This document shows positions 17,140-27,413 of a stretch of 42,607 nucleotides of DNA, piece by piece. The position numbers and the translations under genes were made by a program. The stretch is from the NCBI RefSeq assembly GCF_005049235.1, contig NZ_SUMD01000019.1, positions 1 to 42,607 of the forward strand. The letters run 5' to 3'. The DNA is from Rhodococcus oryzae. Its GTDB lineage: Bacteria > Actinomycetota > Actinomycetes > Mycobacteriales > Mycobacteriaceae. A model generated the notes under the pieces. The model did no database searches, was not told the DNA's origin, and saw nothing but the letters and a program-made list of their open reading frames with translations. The stretch's first letter is position 1. Each line of letters opens with the position of its first letter.

Positions 17140-18120
17140 GTGCAGAGATGGCGTGGTCTCGACGAAGTGCCTGCCGACTGGGGTCGTTGCGTTCTCACGA
17201 TCGGCGTTTTCGATGGCGTGCACCGTGGGCACGCGCAACTGATCAGCAGAGCGGTCAAGGCTGCCAGCGAGCGTGGAATCGCAAGTGTGCTCATGACTTT
17301 CGATCCGCATCCGGCCGAGGTCGTGCGCGCGGGAAGTCACCCAGCGCAGTTGACGACGCTCGCGCGCAGGGCGGAACTGGCCGAGGAACTCGGCATCGAC
17401 GTCTTTTGCGTGATGCCGTTCACCCCGGAGTTCATGAAGCTGACCCCCGAGCGCTACGTGCACGAGATCCTCGTGGAGCGGCTGCACGTCGCGGAGGTGG
17501 TGGTCGGCGAGAACTTCACCTTCGGGCGCAAGGCGGCCGGCAACGTGGACCTGCTGCGCAAGACCGGCGAACGGTTCGGCTTCGCGGTCGACGGGGTCAG
17601 CCTGCTGGCCGAACATGCGGTGACCTTCTCGTCGACGTACATCCGTTCGTGCGTGGACGCGGGCGACGTCGCGGCCGCGTCCGAGGCGCTGGGTCGACCA
17701 CACCGGGTCGAGGGAGTGGTGGTGCACGGTGACGGGCGCGGCCGCCAGCTCGGCTTCCCCACGGCGAACATCGCGCCCCCGATGTACTCGGCGATCCCCG
17801 CGGACGGCGTGTACGCGGCCTGGTTCACCGTCCTGGGTGCCGGACCGCTGACCGGAACCGTCGTTCCTGGCGAGCGGCACCAGGCGGCGGTGTCGGTGGG
17901 CACCAACCCGACCTTCTCCGGACGCACCCGCACGGTCGAGGCGTTCGTGCTCGACGGTGAGGCCGATCTGTACGGCCAGCACGTCGCGGTCGACTTCGTC
18001 GAGCGACTGCGCGGCATGGAGAAGTTCGACTCGGTCGATGAACTCGTCGCGCAGATGGGCCGGGACGCGGAGCGCTCGCGCGAGATCCTGATCGAGGCGG
18101 ACCTGCGTCACGGCGAATAG
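17140..18120 (+). CDS. ribF: Bifunctional riboflavin kinase/FAD synthetase
   Basis: RibF makes FMN from riboflavin and then FAD. The 326-residue protein has an N-terminal nucleotidyltransferase domain (VLTIGVFDGVHRGHAQLI with the HxGH-type motif, MTFDPHP, VGENFTFGRKAAGN, FSSTYIRSCVDAGD). The C-terminal flavokinase domain contains GFPTANIAPP with the PTAN motif, and VSVGTNPTFSGRTRTVEAF. It is full length and closely follows mycobacterial RibF. GTG 17140 is chosen because the family begins MQRWRG and a leaderless promoter precedes it. rpsO follows after about 135 bp with its own promoter. Confidence 0.97.
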   Translation: MQRWRGLDEVPADWGRCVLTIGVFDGVHRGHAQLISRAVKAASERGIASVLMTFDPHPAEVVRAGSHPAQLTTLARRAELAEELGIDVFCVMPFTPEFMKLTPERYVHEILVERLHVAEVVVGENFTFGRKAAGNVDLLRKTGERFGFAVDGVSLLAEHAVTFSSTYIRSCVDAGDVAAASEALGRPHRVEGVVVHGDGRGRQLGFPTANIAPPMYSAIPADGVYAAWFTVLGAGPLTGTVVPGERHQAAVSVGTNPTFSGRTRTVEAFVLDGEADLYGQHVAVDFVERLRGMEKFDSVDELVAQMGRDAERSREILIEADLRHGE

Positions 18121-18139
18121 TTCGCCCCGTATGCCCTGG

Positions 18140-18255
18140 TAGTATCTCCTGTCGGTGTGTGCTGCGGTCCGCGGTGGCCGCACCAACTGGGGCGAACACC
18201 TTCGTGTGCGAGCCCCGGTTCCAATCACGCGGACGTCAGTTACAGGAGATTCACA
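18140..18255 (+). promoter_or_regulatory. rpsO promoter and 5' leader
   Basis: TAGTAT (18140-18145) is a good -10 box, giving a leader of roughly 100 nt before the rpsO GTG. The leader contains a GC-rich self-complementary stretch (CTGCGGTCCGCGGTGGCCGC, 18169-18188). Ribosomal protein S15 is known to bind structured leaders of its own mRNA in several bacterial groups, including Actinobacteria, so autoregulation is likely. A specific fold match was not possible here. Confidence 0.5.
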
Positions 18256-18525
18256 GTGGCTTTGACCACCGAACAGAAGAAGGTCGTCCTCGGCGAGTAC
18301 GGCCTGCACGAGACCGACACCGGTTCGCCGGAGGCGCAGGTGGCGATGCTCACCAAGCGCATCGTCGACCTCACCGAGCACCTGAAGAAGCACAAGCACG
18401 ACCACCACTCCCGCCGCGGCCTGCTGCTGCTGGTCGGACGCCGTCGTCGCCTGCTCAAGTACGTCCAGAAGGTCGACATCGCGCGTTACCGCTCGCTGAT
18501 CGAGCGTCTGGGCCTGCGTCGATAA
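18256..18525 (+). CDS. rpsO: 30S ribosomal protein S15
   Basis: An 89-residue S15, which binds the central domain of 16S rRNA early in 30S assembly and forms bridge B4 to the 50S. The family pattern is complete: [51 protein letters not shown] and [16 protein letters not shown] 18256 has CAGGAGA (18243-18249) upstream. A strong intrinsic terminator follows at 18581-18635, and pnp comes next, the conserved rpsO-pnp order. Confidence 0.98.
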   Translation: MALTTEQKKVVLGEYGLHETDTGSPEAQVAMLTKRIVDLTEHLKKHKHDHHSRRGLLLLVGRRRRLLKYVQKVDIARYRSLIERLGLRR

Positions 18526-18580
18526 TTCGGCGTACACGGTGACCCGCGACACGTTGCGGGTCATCTGGACGTGAACTTCC

Positions 18581-18635
18581 CGGTAGCCAGCGAGCCGAGT
18601 GCATAGACTTGGCCTCGCTGGCTACCGGCGTTTTT
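18581..18635 (+). terminator. rpsO intrinsic terminator, with a -10 box in the loop
   Basis: CGGTAGCCAGCGAG (18581-18594) and CTCGCTGGCTACCG (18614-18627) form a perfect 14-bp stem, followed by TTTTT at 18631-18635. The 19-nt loop contains TAGACT (18604-18609), a possible -10 box for pnp. A smaller hairpin, GACCCGC/GCGGGTC (18541-18547 with 18556-18562), precedes it. Confidence 0.85.
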
Positions 18636-18639
18636 CACG

Positions 18640-18899
18640 CCGCAGCTTTAGCATCGGATCCACGGGATCCAGCCGTACGTACCTGAAGCCGTGGCGTCGG
18701 TCCTCGGTAGTGGTCACTCGGACGCGTCGATCTCACGACGGCGCCAATCCGGAGGGCTTCGATCGATGACCGCCTCCGCGCAGCGATGTTCCCGCCCGCC
18801 TCGGGCGCTGGACCGTCGTGATGGTGCGCGTCGCCGCCAGGAGGGCTGCGACGCCCGCACACGGATACGGCAAAAGACGAGAGGACGAGAAGAGAAAAG
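18640..18899 (+). promoter_or_regulatory. Long structured 5' leader of pnp (Actino-pnp candidate)
   Basis: About 260 nt without a convincing gene separate the rpsO terminator from pnp. Local complementarity includes GGATCC repeated around ACG (18656-18670) and GCCCG/CGGGC near 18793-18808, and an A/G-rich ribosome binding region (18880-18899) precedes the ATG. Actinobacteria are known to carry a conserved RNA structure, Actino-pnp, in the pnp 5' untranslated region, and pnp expression is autoregulated in other bacteria. Position supports this assignment; a covariance-model match was not run. Confidence 0.5.
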
Positions 18900-21182
18900 A
18901 TGACAGAGAATTCCGCAGTAGAGGTCGACGAGGGCGTGTTCGAATCCACCGCCGTGATCGACAACGGGAGCTACGGCACCCGCACCATCCGTTTCGAGAC
19001 CGGTCGTCTCGCGCAGCAGGCCGCAGGCGCCGTCGTCGCCTACCTGGACGACGAGACCATGCTGCTGTCGGCCACCACGGCCAGCAAGCACCCCAAGGAG
19101 CACTTCGACTTCTTCCCCCTCACGGTGGACGTCGAGGAGCGCATGTACGCCGCCGGCCGCATCCCCGGCTCCTTCTTCCGTCGTGAGGGCCGTCCCTCCA
19201 CCGACGCGATCCTGACCTGCCGTCTGATCGACCGGCCGCTGCGCCCGTCCTTCGTCGACGGCCTGCGCAACGAGATCCAGGTCGTCGTCACGGTCCTGAG
19301 CCTGGACCCGAAGGACCTATACGACGTGGTCGCGATCAACGCCGCCTCGGCGTCGACGCAGATCGCCGGCCTTCCGTTCTCCGGCCCGGTCGGTGGCGTG
19401 CGTGTCGCGCTGCTCACCTCGGACGAGAACAAGAAGGGCCAGTGGGTTGCCTTCCCGACCGTCGAGCAGCTCGAGACCGCGGTCTTCGACATGGTCGTCG
19501 CCGGCCGCATCGTCTCCGGTTCCGGTGACGACGCCGACGTCGCGATCATGATGGTCGAGGCCGAGGCCCCCGCACACGTGATCGAGCTGATCGAGGGCGG
19601 CGCGCAGGCGCCGACCGAGGCGATCGTGGCCGAGGGCCTCGAGGCAGCCAAGCCGTTCATCGCGCGTCTGTGCACCGCGCAGCAGGCACTCGCCGCCAAG
19701 GCCGCCAAGCCGACCGGCGACTACCCGGTGTTCCCGGCCTACCAGGACGACGTCTTCGCCGCCGTGGAGAAGGCCGCAGCCGACAAGCTCAGCGCCGCAC
19801 TGACCATCGCGGGCAAGCAGGAGCGCGACGACAAGACCGACGAGATCAAGGTCGAGGTCCTCGAGCTGGTCGCCCCGAACTTCGAGGGTCGCGAGAAGGA
19901 GATCGGCGCGGCGTTCCGCTCGCTGACCAAGAAGCTCGTGCGCCAGCGGATCCTCAAGGACCACTTCCGCATCGACGGCCGCGGCATCACGGACATCCGT
20001 TCGCTGTCGGCCGAGGTCGCGGTCATCCCGCGGGCCCACGGCTCCGCGCTGTTCGAGCGTGGCGAGACCCAGATCATGGGCGTCACCACCCTCGACATGG
20101 TCAAGATGGCGCAGCAGATCGACTCGCTGGGGCCCGAGACCAGCAAGCGCTACATGCACCACTACAACTTCCCGCCGTACTCCACCGGTGAGACCGGTCG
20201 CGTCGGCTCGCCGAAGCGTCGCGAGATCGGCCACGGCGCCCTCGCCGAGCGCGCCCTGATGCCGGTGCTGCCGAGCCAGGACGAGTTCCCGTACGCGATC
20301 CGTCAGGTCTCGGAAGCGTTGAGCTCCAACGGTTCCACCTCGATGGGTTCCGTCTGTGCCTCGACCCTGTCGCTGCTCAACGCCGGTGTGCCGCTGAAGG
20401 CTCCGGTCGCGGGCATCGCCATGGGCCTGGTCTCCGACCAGGTCGACGGTGAGACCCGGTACGTGGCGCTGACCGACATCCTCGGTGCCGAGGATGCGTT
20501 CGGCGACATGGACTTCAAGGTCGCGGGCACGAAGGACTTCGTCACGGCGCTGCAGCTGGACACGAAGCTCGACGGCATCCCGTCCAAGGTGCTGGCAGGC
20601 GCGCTCTCGCAGGCGCACGATGCCCGCACCACGATCCTCGAGGTCATGGCCGAGGCCATCGACACCCCGGACGAGATGAGCCCGTACGCCCCGCGCGTCA
20701 CGGCCATCAAGGTGCCGGTGGACAAGATCGGCGAGGTCATCGGGCCCAAGGGCAAGATGATCAACTCGATCACCGAGCAGACCGGTGCGAACATCTCCAT
20801 CGAGGACGACGGCACCGTGTTCGTCGGCGCCACCGATGGTCCGTCTGCGCAGGCCGCGATCGACATGATCAACGCCATCGCCAACCCGCAGCTGCCCAAG
20901 GTGGGCGAGCGCTTCCTCGGCACGGTCGTCAAGACCACCGCCTTCGGCGCGTTCGTCTCGCTGCTCCCGGGCCGCGACGGACTGGTGCACATCTCGAAGC
21001 TGGGCAACGGCAAGCGGATCGCCAAGGTCGAGGACGTGGTCAACGTGGGCTCCAAGCTCCGCGTCGAGATCGCCGACATCGACAACCGTGGCAAGATCTC
21101 GCTGATCCCCGTCGAGGACGAGTCCTCGGCATCGGACGCGCCTGCTGACGCGGCCGCCGACGAGGCGACCGACTCGGAGTAG
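18900..21182 (+). CDS. pnp: Polyribonucleotide nucleotidyltransferase (PNPase)
   Basis: PNPase degrades RNA 3' to 5' using phosphate and can run in reverse to add tails. In Actinobacteria it is often called GpsI. The 760-residue protein has the first RNase PH domain, an alpha-helical linker, the second RNase PH domain with the catalytic [19 protein letters not shown] segment, a KH domain ([16 protein letters not shown], with GPKG loop) and an S1 domain ([28 protein letters not shown]). An acidic tail ends it. ATG 18900 follows a purine-rich ribosome binding site. A near-perfect terminator follows at 21205-21246. Role: RNA decay, together with RNase J and NrnA in this window. Confidence 0.98.
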   Translation: MTENSAVEVDEGVFESTAVIDNGSYGTRTIRFETGRLAQQAAGAVVAYLDDETMLLSATTASKHPKEHFDFFPLTVDVEERMYAAGRIPGSFFRREGRPSTDAILTCRLIDRPLRPSFVDGLRNEIQVVVTVLSLDPKDLYDVVAINAASASTQIAGLPFSGPVGGVRVALLTSDENKKGQWVAFPTVEQLETAVFDMVVAGRIVSGSGDDADVAIMMVEAEAPAHVIELIEGGAQAPTEAIVAEGLEAAKPFIARLCTAQQALAAKAAKPTGDYPVFPAYQDDVFAAVEKAAADKLSAALTIAGKQERDDKTDEIKVEVLELVAPNFEGREKEIGAAFRSLTKKLVRQRILKDHFRIDGRGITDIRSLSAEVAVIPRAHGSALFERGETQIMGVTTLDMVKMAQQIDSLGPETSKRYMHHYNFPPYSTGETGRVGSPKRREIGHGALAERALMPVLPSQDEFPYAIRQVSEALSSNGSTSMGSVCASTLSLLNAGVPLKAPVAGIAMGLVSDQVDGETRYVALTDILGAEDAFGDMDFKVAGTKDFVTALQLDTKLDGIPSKVLAGALSQAHDARTTILEVMAEAIDTPDEMSPYAPRVTAIKVPVDKIGEVIGPKGKMINSITEQTGANISIEDDGTVFVGATDGPSAQAAIDMINAIANPQLPKVGERFLGTVVKTTAFGAFVSLLPGRDGLVHISKLGNGKRIAKVEDVVNVGSKLRVEIADIDNRGKISLIPVEDESSASDAPADAAADEATDSE

Positions 21183-21204
21183 ATCCGGCCCTATCGGCTG
21201 GTTG

Positions 21205-21246
21205 AACACCGGTGCTCCCGCGCGCACGCGCGGGAGCACCGGTGTT
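21205..21246 (+). terminator. pnp intrinsic terminator
   Basis: Bases 21205-21224 and 21227-21246 are perfectly complementary over 20 positions, leaving a loop of about 2-4 nt, and the stem ends in TTTT (21243-21246). It is among the strongest hairpins in the window and separates pnp from pepR. Confidence 0.9.
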
Positions 21247-21318
21247 TTCGAATCCCACCCGGTGTGTACTGTTTGAGCCCCACATCCGCACAGCTGACGA
21301 GGACCGTAGACCCACTTC

Positions 21319-22650
21319 ATGGCCGCACACAATCGCAGTCGAACCTCCGCACTGACGACCAGATCCCAGGACTTCGGAGTCCGGCGAACCGTGCTCCCCG
21401 GCGGTCTGCGGGTGGTCACCGAGCACATGCCGGGCGTCCGCTCCGCGTCGGTTGGCGTGTGGGTCGGGGTCGGGTCTCGCGACGAGCAACCGTCGGTGGC
21501 GGGAGCCGCGCACTTCCTCGAGCACCTGCTGTTCAAGTCGACCCCGACCCGCAGTGCTCTGGAGATCGCCCAGGTGGTCGACGGCATCGGCGGCGAGCTC
21601 AATGCGTTCACCTCCCGCGAGCACACCTGCTTCTACGCGCACGTGCTCGACGACGACCTGCCGCTGGCCATCGACCTGGTCAGCGATGTCGTGTTGCGTG
21701 GACGCTGCCGCTCCGACGACGTCGACGTCGAGCGCCAGGTGGTGCTCGAGGAGATCTCGATGCGCGACGACGACCCCGAGGACCTGCTCGGCGACGACTT
21801 CCTGACCGCGCTCTTCGGGGACCACCCGGTGGGCCGCCCGGTGATCGGCAGCGTCGAGTCGATCGAGTCGATGTCCCGGACCCAGCTGCACTCGTTTCAC
21901 GTCCGCCGGTACACGCCGCCGCGGATGGTCGTCGCGGTGGCCGGCAATGTGGACCACGACGAGACCGTCGCACTGGTGCGGCGCAGTTTCAAGGGGCATC
22001 TGACCAGGGGACCGAAACCGGCGGAGCGGCGCGAGGGCCTGCTGCGGCTGCGCACCGTCCCCGAGCTCACCCTGCGGGGGCGCGACAGCGAGCAGGCGCA
22101 CCTGTGCCTTGGTGTGCGCGCCTTCGGGCGGCACGAGGGTCACCGCTGGGCGCTGTCCGTGCTGAACACCGCCGTCGGTGGTGGGCTCAGTTCCCGTCTG
22201 TTCCAGGAGATCCGGGAGTCGCGAGGCCTCGCATACTCGGTGTACTCGAGCATCGACACGTTCGCGGACAGCGGGGCGTTCTCGGTGTACGCCGGGTGCC
22301 AGCCGGAGAACCTCGGCGAGGTCACGACGGTGATCCGCGAGGTGCTCGCGAACGTCGCGGCCAACGGCATCACCGACGACGAATGCGCGCGGGCCAAGGG
22401 GTCGATCCGCGGCGGACTGGTTCTCGGACTGGAGGATTCCGGCTCCCGGATGCACCGGATCGGCCGCAGCGAGCTGAACTACGGGAACCACCGCAGCATC
22501 ACGGAGACGCTGGCACGGATCGACGAGGTCACCACCGAGGAGGTGCGTGAGGTCGCCGCGATGCTGCTGAGCCGGCCGTTCGGCGCCTCGGTCGTCGGCC
22601 CCTACAAGCGCAAGAGGGACCTGCCCGCCGCCGTCCGCGGAATCGTCTGA
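21319..22650 (+). CDS. pepR: M16-family zinc metallopeptidase
   Basis: A 443-residue pitrilysin-type peptidase corresponding to Rv2782c (pepR) next to pnp. The inverted zinc motif HFLEH is at residues 65-69, and the downstream Glu lies in the LNAFTSREHTCFYA to VVLEEISMRDDD region. The C-terminal half repeats the fold and carries GGGLSSRLFQEIRESRGLAYSVYS, the R/Y substrate-anchoring motif. It has no signal peptide, so it acts in the cytosol on peptides or small proteins. A -10 box TACTGT (21267-21272) gives a leader of about 40 nt before ATG 21319. VanZ-like and alcohol dehydrogenase genes follow within 5 bases each, so all three may form one operon. Confidence 0.94.
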   Translation: MAAHNRSRTSALTTRSQDFGVRRTVLPGGLRVVTEHMPGVRSASVGVWVGVGSRDEQPSVAGAAHFLEHLLFKSTPTRSALEIAQVVDGIGGELNAFTSREHTCFYAHVLDDDLPLAIDLVSDVVLRGRCRSDDVDVERQVVLEEISMRDDDPEDLLGDDFLTALFGDHPVGRPVIGSVESIESMSRTQLHSFHVRRYTPPRMVVAVAGNVDHDETVALVRRSFKGHLTRGPKPAERREGLLRLRTVPELTLRGRDSEQAHLCLGVRAFGRHEGHRWALSVLNTAVGGGLSSRLFQEIRESRGLAYSVYSSIDTFADSGAFSVYAGCQPENLGEVTTVIREVLANVAANGITDDECARAKGSIRGGLVLGLEDSGSRMHRIGRSELNYGNHRSITETLARIDEVTTEEVREVAAMLLSRPFGASVVGPYKRKRDLPAAVRGIV

Positions 22651-22653
22651 CCG

Positions 22654-23031
22654 GTGGCGCTTTTCCGGTCGCGGCGCGCGGTGCCGCTGGCCGTCGTCAC
22701 GCTCATCACCCTCGTGATGCTGTTCTCGCCCGGTTCCACGGTGCCGAGCGGACCGCCCAACATCGACAAGGTCACCCACCTGCTGATGTTCGCGGCCCTG
22801 GCCTACAGCGCGCGGTTCGCGGGCATCGGGGTCACGGCGGTGGTCGTCTGGGCCGGGCTCTACGCGGCGGCGTCGGAGGTCCTGCAGGGCCTGCTGCCGA
22901 TCCACCGGAGCGCGTCGGTTTGGGACTGGGCCGCGGACATCGTGGGTGTGGCAGTCGGGCTGGTGATCTTCCGGGCGTGGCAGGCTGGACGGGGGAGACC
23001 GGCGACGGGCGGTCGCGACGAGGAGAGGTAG
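22654..23031 (+). CDS. VanZ-like small membrane protein
   Basis: A 125-residue protein with about four transmembrane segments. The VanZ-family signature is visible: DKVTHLLMFAALA in the second helix and SEVLQGLLPIHRSASVWDWAADIVGVAVG near the end. The founder VanZ gives low-level teicoplanin resistance, but most family members have no known role. GTG 22654 starts three bases after the pepR stop; the ribosome binding site is weak, so coupling to pepR translation is likely. The ADH gene starts four bases after its stop. Confidence 0.85.
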   Translation: MALFRSRRAVPLAVVTLITLVMLFSPGSTVPSGPPNIDKVTHLLMFAALAYSARFAGIGVTAVVVWAGLYAAASEVLQGLLPIHRSASVWDWAADIVGVAVGLVIFRAWQAGRGRPATGGRDEER

Positions 23032-23035
23032 CGGC

Positions 23036-24142
23036 ATGCGGATTCGTGGTGCGGTGCTGGAGGAGATCGGTCGGGAGCGTCCGTTCGCACAGTCGCGGCC
23101 CATCTCGATCTCGGAGCTCGAGCTCGACGGGCCCGGCCCCGGCGAGCTGCTGGTCCGCATCGAGGCGGCAGGCCTGTGCCACTCGGACCTGTCCGTGGTC
23201 GACGGGAACCGGGTGCGTCCTGTGCCGATGCTGCTCGGGCACGAGGCGGCCGGGAGGGTCGAGGCGCTCGGTGCCGGGGTGCACGATGTGACGATCGGAC
23301 AGCGGGTGGTGATGACCTTCCTGCCGCGCTGCGGTGAGTGTGCGGGCTGCGCGACCGACGGCCGGATGCCCTGCAGCGCGGGCGGTGCCGCGAACAACGC
23401 GGGCACCCTGCTCGGTGGCGGGGAGCGCCTGCACCGCGACGGCGAGCCGGTGCACCACCATCTCGGTGTGTCGGGGTTCGCGACGCATGCTGTGGTCGAC
23501 CGCCGGTCGGTGGTCCCGGTGGGCGACGACGTGCCACCCGCGGTCGCGGCTGTGCTCGGCTGCGCCGTCCTGACCGGCGGTGGCGCGGTGCTGAACGCGG
23601 CACGGACGGCGCCGGGGGATTCGATCATGGTGGTCGGCCTCGGCGGGGTAGGGATGGCCGCGATCCTGACCGCGGTGTCGCTCGGCCTCGGCGAGGTGAT
23701 CGGCGTCGATGCGATGCCCGAGAAGCTCGCGGTGGCAACCGAACTCGGCGCTACGCAGGTGTACACCCCGGGAGAGCTGGCGGAGCGCGGCGTGCGGGCG
23801 TCCCTGGTTGTCGAGGCGGCGGGCAACGCGCGTGCCTTCGAGGCCGCGGTGGCGGCGACCGCCCCCGGCGGCACCACCGTGACGGTCGGGCTGCCCAGTC
23901 CCGAGGCCAGATCCGCGATCTCGCCGCTGCTGCTGGTCGCCGAGGCCAGGACCATCGTCGGCAGCTACCTCGGATCGGCCGTGCCCTCGAGGGACATCCC
24001 GAGGTATGCGCAGATGTGGCGCGAGGGCCGGCTGCCCGTCGAGCGGCTGATCTCCTCGCAGATCACGCTCGATGACATCAATCGCGGCATGGACGAGCTG
24101 GCCGAGGGCCGGGCGATCCGTCAGGTGATCGTCTTCGACTGA
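23036..24142 (+). CDS. Zinc-dependent medium-chain alcohol dehydrogenase
   Basis: A 368-residue MDR-family dehydrogenase, NAD(P)-dependent. Catalytic zinc ligands are in GLCHSDL and GHEAAG, with a later Cys in LGCAVLTGG. The structural zinc site is intact: C-x2-C-x2-C-x7-C in RCGECAGCATDGRMPC. The Rossmann motif is VVGLGGVGMAA, followed by an acidic residue (VIGVDA) that favours NAD. This subgroup includes class III-like and aryl/alkyl alcohol dehydrogenases; the exact substrate is unclear. ATG 23036 has GAGGAGAGG upstream. It overlaps no gene and ends about 50 bp before the lipase start. Confidence 0.92.
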   Translation: MRIRGAVLEEIGRERPFAQSRPISISELELDGPGPGELLVRIEAAGLCHSDLSVVDGNRVRPVPMLLGHEAAGRVEALGAGVHDVTIGQRVVMTFLPRCGECAGCATDGRMPCSAGGAANNAGTLLGGGERLHRDGEPVHHHLGVSGFATHAVVDRRSVVPVGDDVPPAVAAVLGCAVLTGGGAVLNAARTAPGDSIMVVGLGGVGMAAILTAVSLGLGEVIGVDAMPEKLAVATELGATQVYTPGELAERGVRASLVVEAAGNARAFEAAVAATAPGGTTVTVGLPSPEARSAISPLLLVAEARTIVGSYLGSAVPSRDIPRYAQMWREGRLPVERLISSQITLDDINRGMDELAEGRAIRQVIVFD

Positions 24143-24180
24143 GCTGCCCGCTCCGACGCGCGAGATGCTGTGATCTGCGT

Positions 24181-24192
24181 TACTGTCCAGCC
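24181..24192 (+). promoter_or_regulatory. Leaderless promoter of the lipase gene
   Basis: TACTGT (24181-24186) lies six bases before the GTG at 24193. No ribosome binding site is present. Confidence 0.5.
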
Positions 24193-25116
24193 GTGACATG
24201 TCGCAGGAGCGCCGGCCCCCTGATCCGTCGGGCCGGAACGGCGTTGATCGCATTGGGCGCGTTGACATTTGCCGTCGCAGCTCCGGCGGGCGCCGGGTCT
24301 GCCGGCGATTCCGAGCCCGCGGAGGCGCCGCCGGGCGCGAACATCTGGGAGTGCAAGCCCACCGCCGATCATCCGCGCCCCGTCGTCCTGTTGCACGGCA
24401 CCATGAGCAACCAGAACAGCTGGGACAGGCTCTCGCCCGAACTCGCGGCAGACGGGTACTGCGTCTTCACGCTGAACTACGGCCAGGACCCGACGAGCAT
24501 GATGGGCTCGATGGGCATGTACGCGACCGGTGACATCCCGACGTCGGCCAGACAGGTCGGTGCGTTCGTCGGCCGCGTGCTGGAGAGCACGGGCACCGAT
24601 CAGGTGGACGTCGTCGCGCATTCGCAGGGTGGGGTGGTCGCCCGCCAGTTCCTCAGGTTCGAGGGTGGCGCGAACGCCGATCATCCGTCGCAGAACAAGG
24701 TTCGCAAGCTGATCACGCTGGGCGCGACGAACCACGGCACCACGATGTCGGGCATGGCCGAACTGGCCAAGCGGATCCCGCCGATTGTCGGTCTGGCCGA
24801 GGGCGTCGCGGGCAAGGCCTCCGTCCAGCAGCTCGTGGGCAGCCCGGTGATCACCGCACTGAACTCCGGTGGCGACACCATGCCGGGGATCGACTACACG
24901 GTCGTCGCGAGCCGGAACGACTCGATCTCCACGCCGCCAGAGGCGACCTTCCTCGCCGCGGGCCCCGGCGCCACGGTCGAGAATCTGTGGATTCAGGACC
25001 TGTGCGCCGCGGACCACTCCGACCACATCGCGCTCGCCGCGTCACCGACCGCCGGCTATGTCGTCAGGAAGGCGCTGGACCCGAGCTTCTCCGCGGACCC
25101 CTGTTCCGGGAAGTAG
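24193..25116 (+). CDS. Secreted alpha/beta hydrolase, triacylglycerol lipase-like
   Basis: A 307-residue exported esterase or lipase. The signal peptide is clear: basic start (MTCRRSAGPLIRR), hydrophobic core GTALIALGALTFAVAA and a cleavage site near PAGAG. The mature part has VVLLHGTMSNQNSW (oxyanion motif), the nucleophile elbow AHSQGG with Ser144, and late Asp and His (ASRNDSIS, and ADHSDHIALA). It resembles class 2 lipases found in Rhodococcus, Streptomyces and Cutibacterium. GTG 24193 is supported by a leaderless promoter. Its 3' end overlaps the convergent MarR gene by 53 bases. Likely role is release of fatty acids from external esters. Confidence 0.9.
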   Translation: MTCRRSAGPLIRRAGTALIALGALTFAVAAPAGAGSAGDSEPAEAPPGANIWECKPTADHPRPVVLLHGTMSNQNSWDRLSPELAADGYCVFTLNYGQDPTSMMGSMGMYATGDIPTSARQVGAFVGRVLESTGTDQVDVVAHSQGGVVARQFLRFEGGANADHPSQNKVRKLITLGATNHGTTMSGMAELAKRIPPIVGLAEGVAGKASVQQLVGSPVITALNSGGDTMPGIDYTVVASRNDSISTPPEATFLAAGPGATVENLWIQDLCAADHSDHIALAASPTAGYVVRKALDPSFSADPCSGK

Positions 25117-25567
25117 CCGCGGCGCGGATCTCGTCGGTGGCCGCGCGAAAGGCCGGCGCGGCGTGCGCGAAGTAGTCGAACAGCAGGTCGAGCTGTTCGG
25201 GGGAGTACCGGCTGAGGACCTCGGCCAGGTGTCGGCGGGCCGGGCCCACCACCTCGTCGACCTCGGGTAGGGCACCCGCGACCGGTTCGATGATCACCCG
25301 TCTGCGGTCGTCGGGATCGGCCGCGCGCCGCACGTATCCGGCGCGCTCGAGCCGGTCGATCAGGCGGGTGGTTGCGCCCGTGGTGAGGCCGGTCTCGGCC
25401 GCCAGCTGACCCGAGGTCAGGCTGCCGTGCAGGCCGATCCTGCTCAGGGCGTGCCATTCGGAGGTGTGCAGGCCCGCCGCTTCCGCGCTGGCCAGGCCGT
25501 TGAGGCCGACGGCGTCGAGGTATTCGCGGAAGATCGCGTGCCGGTTCGCCTCGGTATCGCTTGCCAT
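25064..25567 (-). CDS. MarR-family transcriptional regulator
   Basis: A 167-residue winged-helix repressor. The DNA-binding core is SEWHALSRIGLHGSLTSGQLAAETGLTTGATTRLIDRLERAGYVRRAADPDDRRRV, seen here in parts: LTSGQLAAETGLTTGATTRLIDRLE is helix-turn-helix, and ADPDDRRRVII is the wing. The N- and C-terminal helices form the dimer. ATG 25567 has AGGAGG upstream. It is divergent from the NTF2-like gene with two dyads between, so it probably represses both. Its 3' 53 bases overlap the lipase gene on the other strand. Confidence 0.92.
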   Translation of the reverse strand: MASDTEANRHAIFREYLDAVGLNGLASAEAAGLHTSEWHALSRIGLHGSLTSGQLAAETGLTTGATTRLIDRLERAGYVRRAADPDDRRRVIIEPVAGALPEVDEVVGPARRHLAEVLSRYSPEQLDLLFDYFAHAAPAFRAATDEIRAAATSRNRGPRRSSGPAPS

Positions 25568-25593
25568 GACCGTGCATCCCTCCTAGTCTGATA

Positions 25594-25632
25594 TCTGCAC
25601 GCATGCAGACAATGCGCATGTGCAGTATCTGC
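25594..25632. promoter_or_regulatory. Candidate MarR operators
   Basis: Two inverted repeats share the TGCAG core: TCTGCA-CGCA-TGCAGA (25594-25609) and GCAG-TAT-CTGC (25622-25632). They sit in the 91-bp divergent region between the MarR ATG and the NTF2-like ATG at 25659, and the second lies just before the latter's ribosome binding site. Confidence 0.6.
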
Positions 25633-25658
25633 TCCAGTCTAACGAGGAGGAGGACGGT

Positions 25659-26096
25659 ATGGGCACCACCGAGGATCGCGCCGCGATCGGTCAGACCATC
25701 GACGCGCCCGTCGACGCGTGGGGGCGCCATGACGCCGATGCCTACGGCGCGCAGTTCACCGACGACGCCACCTACGTCACCTACTACCGGGGCCGAGCCG
25801 ACATCGTCGAGAGCCATCGGGTGCTGTTCGACAAGTTCGTCAAGGGGACCCGCCTGGCGGACCAGGTGCTCGATGTCAGGTTCCTCGGCGCGGACGCCGC
25901 TGTGGTCACCGGCCGCGGCGACACCTACAAGGGCGATCCGCCGGCGAAGCTCAGCAAGGTCCAGACGTACGCGATGGTCCGCGAGGTCGACGGGCGGTGG
26001 CGGATCGCGGCGTTTCACAACACCAAGCGCAGGCCGTTGATGGAGCGGATCTCGTTCCGGACCGCGCCCGGTCTGGTGCCCGCGGCGGAGCGGTAG
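25659..26096 (+). CDS. SgcJ/EcaC-type NTF2-like protein
   Basis: A 145-residue protein of the SnoaL/NTF2-like fold, closest to the SgcJ/EcaC group (IDAPVDAWGRHDADAYGAQFTDDATYVTYY, visible in parts, then VTGRGDTY and GRWRIAAFHNT). Members bind or modify small molecules; no conserved catalytic set allows a reaction to be named. ATG 25659 is chosen for its strong ribosome binding site GAGGAGGAGG (25644-25653) over an in-frame codon at 25620. Divergent from and probably controlled by the MarR regulator; induced by a ligand of that protein. Confidence 0.85.
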   Translation: MGTTEDRAAIGQTIDAPVDAWGRHDADAYGAQFTDDATYVTYYRGRADIVESHRVLFDKFVKGTRLADQVLDVRFLGADAAVVTGRGDTYKGDPPAKLSKVQTYAMVREVDGRWRIAAFHNTKRRPLMERISFRTAPGLVPAAER

Positions 26097-26124
26097 CGCC
26101 GCGCGCACCGCCGGTGCGATTGCG

Positions 26125-27386
<1,262 letters not shown>

Positions 27387-27413
27387 CCCGCACCGTCGGT
27401 CCCGACTCGGCCG

